DNA from: Pseudomonadota bacterium
GTDB taxonomy: Bacteria; Pseudomonadota; Alphaproteobacteria; Rhizobiales; Devosiaceae
Length of the DNA: 6,889 nt
Reading direction: 5' to 3'
NCBI GenBank assembly: GCA_023433985.1
Contig: JAEYTN010000302.1
Location: 1 to 6,889 of the forward strand
The notes under the pieces are model-generated. The model was not told where the DNA came from. It saw nothing but the letters and a program-made list of their open reading frames with translations, and made no database searches. This document shows positions 6,489 to 6,889 of the stretch, piece by piece. The translations under genes were made by a program, and so were the position numbers. Position 1 is the first letter of the stretch, and each line of letters begins with the position of its first letter.

Positions 6489-6889
6489 TTATGGAGCCTG
6501 CCAAAGCGAGACAAGCCCGTCAAGCGCGATCGGTCCCTCGAGGGGCAGACCAAGGGTCGAGCGGGCGGCCTGACCCAACCATCTGCTGGGCGAAAACCAG
6601 TTGTTGTCTGGCAGCGGAAAATAGTCGACCACCGGTAGGTCCGCCGGCACCTCGCGGTCCGAAACGAGCCAGGCGATGGCTTCCGACTCGCCGCCGATGG
6701 CATCGATCAGCCTGGTCTCGAGCCCCTGCCGGCCGGTGAGGATACGGCCATCGGACAGCGCCAGCGTCTCGGGACGCTGAATGCCGCGGCGCTCGGCGAC
6801 GACGTCGACGAACCACTCGAAGCTGTCGTTGACGAGGCCCTGCAACGAGGCGCGGACGTCGCCCTGCAGCGGCTCGTCGAAATCCGGTT
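6489..6889 (-). CDS. sppA: Signal peptide peptidase SppA, C-terminal part (cut by window edge)
   Basis: The visible 132 residues are the end of an SppA-type (S49 family) inner-membrane serine protease, which degrades signal peptides left after protein export. Recognisable parts are PDFDEPLQGDVRAS at the window edge, SFEWFVDVVAERRG, the LSDGRILTGRQGLETRLIDAIGG segment that is the most conserved C-terminal block of the family, and the terminal GLVSLWQAP. The transmembrane anchor and the catalytic serine and lysine lie outside the window, so activity cannot be judged. The stop is TAA at 6491-6489; ihfB follows 48 bases later. The reading frame is open to the window edge. Confidence 0.9.
   Translation of the reverse strand, partial: PDFDEPLQGDVRASLQGLVNDSFEWFVDVVAERRGIQRPETLALSDGRILTGRQGLETRLIDAIGGESEAIAWLVSDREVPADLPVVDYFPLPDNNWFSPSRWLGQAARSTLGLPLEGPIALDGLVSLWQAP

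Noticed and set aside
5619..6638. Plus-strand open frame of over 300 codons spanning the opposite strand of trpF, lapA and ihfB
   Set aside because: It crosses several well-supported minus-strand genes and has no family features or ribosome binding site of note.

Overview
The window looks like chromosomal DNA of a GC-rich alphaproteobacterium, most likely a Hyphomicrobiales (Rhizobiales) member and perhaps near Devosia. The genus is a guess from protein flavour. The order suggestion is firmer: the minus-strand order sppA - ihfB - lapA - trpF - trpB - trpA, with accD further on in the same direction, is a housekeeping arrangement known from that group.

Right half (3003-6889, all minus strand): the C-terminal part of the signal peptide peptidase SppA, IHF beta, a LapA-domain inner-membrane protein, then trpF, trpB and trpA. 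Gaps are very small: 10 nt lapA-trpF, 12 nt trpF-trpB, and an ATGA overlap trpB-trpA. This suggests one transcription unit. TrpF makes CdRP, and TrpA and TrpB complete tryptophan synthesis. Immediately after trpA, only 4 nt past its stop, comes a HicA toxin gene that overlaps its HicB antitoxin gene by GTGA. A toxin-antitoxin pair therefore forms the tail of the trp operon.

Middle (656-2759): a block of accessory genes lies between trpA and accD, which are usually neighbours. From right to left it holds hicA/hicB (minus), an exported alpha/beta hydrolase (plus) whose C-terminus reads antisense through the end of hicB, a small DUF2171 protein (minus), and a membrane-tethered or exported SNase-fold nuclease (plus). 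The nuclease and DUF2171 genes converge on a 28-bp near-palindrome that contains both stop codons. The nuclease's ribosome binding site lies in a perfect GC-rich hairpin.

Left edge (1-455, minus): the N-terminal third to half of AccD, the acetyl-CoA carboxylase carboxyltransferase beta subunit. All four zinc-ribbon cysteines are replaced. A divergent intergenic region of 200 bp separates it from the nuclease gene.

No tRNA, rRNA, CRISPR array, transposase or obvious IS end was seen. No stretch longer than 300 bases lacks a gene. The most interesting features are the attachment of hicAB to the trp operon, the rebuilt hydrolase C-terminus at that junction, and the RNA-structure candidates around the nuclease gene. 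I do not see a clear new multi-gene system.
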